From Archegozetes longisetosus (taxonomy: Eukaryota; Arthropoda; Arachnida; Sarcoptiformes; Trhypochthoniidae), in contig JAEMBT020000001.1 in assembly GCA_018873245.2 (NCBI GenBank), positions 13,202,220 to 13,266,219 of the forward strand: a DNA stretch of 64,000 bases. Direction: 5' to 3'. The notes under the pieces are model-generated. The model worked only from the letters and a program-made list of their open reading frames with translations, ran no database searches and was not told the origin of the DNA. The position numbers and the translations under genes were made by a program. Positions 60,018 to 64,000 of this stretch are shown piece by piece. Position 1 is the first letter of the stretch. Each line of letters begins with the position of its first letter.

Positions 60018-62650
60018 ATCTATTATCCCAAGAATATTAAAAACTGCTCTTTTCTTGTGCTCAAGGAAAAACCATTTAAGCTATTTGTAAAGGTTGTGGG
60101 ATTTTACAAGTTTTTGAATTTATTTTGTGTTTTACTCTAAGCTCGCCAACTTATTCGATATTTAGAGTAAACTTGTTAAAACGTTTAAATATTGACCTCA
60201 TAGGGATTGAAGTGACGGATTAAAACATTCGAAGTTGCCAGTCTCTTTCTGGTCAATAACCCTTTTTATTGTATTCTTATTCATTATATACAAATAAAAA
60301 TCTTATGTGTCTGCGCATCTTCGGTTAAAGACTAGAATGCGAGTAGTTATCTCTAAATAAAAATCATTTAGAAATTAAATGCAATAATTTTAGATATTAA
60401 AATTTATTCGCTTTTATAAAATGCTGAAAATGTTAAAATAGATTTTTCAAAATGCTTTTACATTAGTTCAAATGTAGATTTCAAATTAATTTAATTATCA
60501 AAGATATTTCGATATATAGGTTGAAGTTTTAGTTTTATTAAATCGAATTTGTGCAAAAACTATTAATCTTTGGGCAAAGAGTTTATTTAAACAAACTATC
60601 CTATAATTTTAACGTATTTTCGGTTTAAATTGGTGATGGTATTCTTGACGGTTTTTAAGTACCGATCTTGTCCCGTCCCAATCTTGTGCCTCCCCTAATT
60701 CAAATTGAATAAAAATTTTCAATGTTCAAAATCTGTGTGTCTCATTTATGATAATTCCAGGTTCATTAGTATTATATTTTTCGGTTGAAACATATTTTAT
60801 ACATTTTGTTTAATAAAGTTTAATTAAGTGTATGTTTGTACTAAAGTGTATATATAATTAATTAAATTGTGTTTAAAACTTTTAACATAATTAAACTTAA
60901 TTATATAGTACTAAACTATTGCTTAATCACTTGTGACATATTTTCCTCTGAGATTATAAAATTTCTAATTCAAACTGAAGCTGGGCATAAGCTGATTTAT
61001 TTTACAAAGAACTATCCAGAATTTTGGATAGTCTAAATTTAACAACTAAGAATCTACTTCTATGAAATATGGATTAACTGAACATAAATATCTTGATATT
61101 GAACGATTATTGAGTTTGCTTATGAATATAAGTGGAGTTTGTGGAAAAGAATTCCAAAATTAAAGAAATATATAGTTTTCAGTTCTAATGATAAAAATAT
61201 ATTCCATAAATACTGACTGATTTAGAACAACTTGAAATGATCTAAATAAATTTAGATTTTTGATGGTATAGATTGTATGAGAGGTTTTATTCTAGGATTT
61301 GATTAAAACTATTGAGTTCGTTTATGAGAATGGGGAGTGGACGAACTCTTTATACATTAGTTTTCAACCTGTTGCCGTAGAGACAATTATGCAAATCTCT
61401 GGACCCTACCGATCCTTGAAACATCTTTTTTTGATCTACAAAGTGATCACAGATCAAATGAATAAGAGAACAGACAGATAAAAAATGTTTACTGACTCAT
61501 GAGTAACAGTCTATCGATAAACGCATGTATATGCCAAGCTATCAAATAATATGCCCTTCAAAAAGTCTAAGCTTTCTTATCGAAAGACTCAATGTCTTTA
61601 TTCAATAATTATACTGAGTAAACATATTATAATATGTATAATCAGGAGCAAAGTCGATGCCTGAATCTAGCATTTGATCGAACCTTCGTATTGGTTTAAA
61701 TTATGAATCCAGCTATGCCATTTTGCACAATAACTTGATAAAATATTATCTTTAGATTAATTATAGGGATTAACTTTTTGATTTTTTATTTAATGACGAT
61801 TCTTACTAACAATGACTTTTGAGAAGTATCTAATTGAAGTTTTTAATTATTTCTAAAATGTTTAGCTCTATAATACATATACGTGGAGGCTTCAAAAAGT
61901 AAACCATATGATGTAGAAGCGTTTCACTTGCAGATCATATTTATGTTTATTTTTGATCAAATACATTAGCTTAAACGCTAGAAAAAATTACATCCTATTG
62001 CATTAAATTAGAAAGAAATTACTTCTGTTGCAATAGTGTACAGCATAGAGTCAGCTCACTTTTATCAATTTCTTCCACAATTGAGTAAAATATGAAAGGA
62101 ATTTATAAAGAAATAGCAAAATTTTATAGTGATAAATTTCTATTTATTCTGATGTTTGTGTTAATGTTTTTGATCAAAAGTAAACACATATGTAATTGAC
62201 AAATGAAATCTTCTACATCACCTGGTTTAATTTTTGAGATCCCTAGGTATACAAACAATTTAGAAGTGTTTAAAAATATCTTATTAAGAAAAATTTCAAT
62301 TTCATTTTATTTATTACTATGTGTAAACATGAAGTAATAAAATAAAAAATCAAGAATATAGACTTACAGAACAGCTATAGCCGCGCTAATAATTATCTTC
62401 ACTTTATCAAAATAAGTATCTTATTTTGATTCCATCGACACGTTTTGTGTAAAAGAGAATAGTTTTTAACCCATTAAGAGAACAGATTAACATTCTATAA
62501 CAAATTTTGAATAATCCTGTCTCGTACCAATAAAATGAGTAAATTGTCAGATTAAAATTCACAGAATGATATTCATTTAACTTCAGTACAACTTCTGAAA
62601 AAGTAGAATTAACTTTGGGGTAAAATTTTATCCATACTCCGTTAGACTAT
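60018..62650. other. AT-rich spacer, no gene seen
   Basis: Nothing supportable in 2.6 kb on either strand apart from short chance frames. There are no clear repeats except AT-rich runs. Confidence 0.45.
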
Positions 62651-62654
62651 TAGA

Positions 62655-62815
62655 TTGATTAGAGTGATTAAACCATTAGATAATGAAAATATTGATAAGA
62701 GAAATATCAATTTAATGATTGGCGTGAATGATAACGGATCAAACTTTAATGATGCATATCACACGGATTACTGTGTAATTCATGTCGGCCTACAAGATAA
62801 TGATGATAATTGTTA
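62655..62815 (+). pseudogene. Decayed third copy of the lectin domain exon
   Basis: A plus frame reads IRVIKPLDNENIDKRNINL and then DYCVIHVGLQDNDD before a stop. It lines up with the lectin-domain segment of the two copies (WIKPLDN...DLNVI ... QCFTLR). The upstream lectin half and downstream exons are not seen. Confidence 0.5.
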
Positions 62816-63251
62816 AGAGAATTAAACTAAAGACAAGTACTAAGATCATTAATTGTCCAAATTCATGGTTAGACTTTTCACTTGACTTGTAATCAGACAA
62901 ACTTTTATGTATCATTCATAAAATATTCGAAATCTTATTGAAATTCTCTAAATTGTGGGTTATCATATATGAAGCGGGGACCTGAGAGCAACTTTGTCAA
63001 AACAGACTCATTTACTTTTAGCTTTAAGAACGACCCCTAATCTTTGGCTCTTATTGACTCCTATTGATCACCAAAAACTTCCCACTAACTGTGAGTTTTG
63101 TATCTAAAATTAAGAAATATACTACCTCTGTTTACTAATTTCCTCTATATAATCCATTGAACCTTTAACAACTACGACACCTGTAAACCTGTAGCCTACT
63201 TCTTTATTTTCATCACCAGTAGTGCCATTAGCACCAAAAGCATCGGGAGTC

Positions 63252-63352
63252 GACCATTTGACCTACCAACCGTTTTGTTAGGTTAGGTTGGGTTAGGTAG
63301 GTTAGATTAGGAAAATGATTGGTAGGTCAAATTGTTACTAGGTCAAATGGTC
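63252..63352. repeat. Palindrome with TTAGG-like repeats in the loop
   Basis: GACCATTTGACCTACCAA and the inverted TTGGTAGGTCAAAT...GGTCAAATGGTC surround a stretch of degenerate TTAGG units (TTAGGTTAGGTTGGGTTAGG, 63278-63297). TTAGG is the arthropod telomere unit. Confidence 0.7.
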
Positions 63353-63369
63353 CAGATCCGAAACATCAG

Positions 63370-63560
63370 TAACACCATCACTATCATTATCATCATTATT
63401 ATCACGACATTGTCATTCTCTTTAATTTTATAATATTTTTATTTATTATTTATTAAATATTAATATTATTATTTGTTAATAATTATTATAATTAATAATA
63501 ATACTAATATTAAATAAACAATAAATAAAATAATAATAATATTATTATTACTTTGCCTAT
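63370..63560. repeat. CAT and TTA/ATT microsatellites
   Basis: CATCA/TCATTATCATCATTATTATC units, then long TTATTA and AATAAT runs that are mutually inverted (63425-63550), able to form an AT-rich cruciform. Confidence 0.8.
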
Positions 63561-64000
63561 TTCTAGCCATAGATCTAGTCTTCATATTTTAAATTTTAAA
63601 ATATAAATATTTTTAAATAATTGATAACACGTATATTTGAATGTGGATACAATAAGGGGGCGTTAATAAACAAATGACTCCATAAGGAGTCAACAGCTCA
63701 TAATGAGTCAATGAGAGTCCCTGCTTCATATACGATAACCAAATTGTGAATTATGTTTAAGTGTTTTGTTTATATAAATTTGCTAACTATAAAAATTAAC
63801 TATTTCCTAAGTAAGAAAGTTATTTATGGTTTTTTCAGGTACTCGAGAAAACTAAACAATTTTTTATCGGTTCTAGTAATATTTTTATTTTATTTTATTT
63901 ATAACGAAACTTTGGCTTTAAACCTATCAGTTGACTAGAAATTTTCACTCATTGCTATACTGTTGTATTTGACTTTGACTCAAAATGTTTATAAATCAAA
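63561..64000. other. AT-rich window end
   Basis: A 61-codon frame at 63753-63938 with hydrophobic AT-driven composition is not convincing as a gene. Nothing else seen. Confidence 0.35.

Noticed and set aside
61299..61481. 60-codon frame between the lectin copies and the window end
   Set aside because: No similarity to neighbouring genes, no splice or domain support.
1..64000. tRNA, rRNA or CRISPR arrays
   Set aside because: No cloverleaf with a clear T-loop, no rRNA-like conserved segment and no regularly spaced short repeat was found by eye.

Overview
The window is nuclear DNA of an AT-rich animal, most likely an arthropod and plausibly a mite. The pointers are genes with short GT-AG introns, insect/mite gustatory-receptor-like 7TM proteins, TTAGG-like telomeric repeats, and a dense load of Polinton, hAT, Tc1/mariner and palindromic MITE elements. 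No clade-specific marker gene was available, so the species is not claimed.

Layout. 1-1188: 3' part of a gustatory-receptor-like gene (minus strand). 2062-15716: a Polinton/Maverick virus-like transposon with about 300-bp TIRs and a 6-bp target duplication. It carries an unknown six-exon gene, an IAP (BIR-BIR-RING), packaging ATPase, core-like protein, integrase, penton-like protein, minor capsid-like protein, major capsid protein and adenain-like protease. No family-B DNA polymerase is visible, most genes are frameshifted, and an intact hAT transposon sits in the protease gene. 15723-24669: hAT debris and MITEs around a second receptor gene. 24670-29318: one minus-strand gene encoding RCC1-kinase-RCC1-kinase, the first kinase with catalytic motifs and the second a likely pseudokinase. 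29767-36344: a weak small gene, coding-like scraps, foldback repeats and a Tc1-like relic. 36345-37727: third receptor paralogue. 37728-43622: gene-poor.

43623-62815 looks like a secreted-effector cluster: a C-type-lectin/phage-collar-like fusion, two recent copies of a six-exon C-type-lectin/aerolysin-like (putative pore-forming) gene, between them on the other strand a secreted protein with a domain resembling bacterial polymorphic-toxin nucleases, and a decayed third lectin copy. 62816-64000: palindromes and microsatellites.

The exon models were joined by hand from GT-AG sites, reading phase and paralogue comparison. The phases agree throughout the two-copy lectin gene, the toxin-like gene, the RCC1-kinase gene and the Polinton spliced gene. 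Functional assignments come from family recognition by eye only; no database search was possible.
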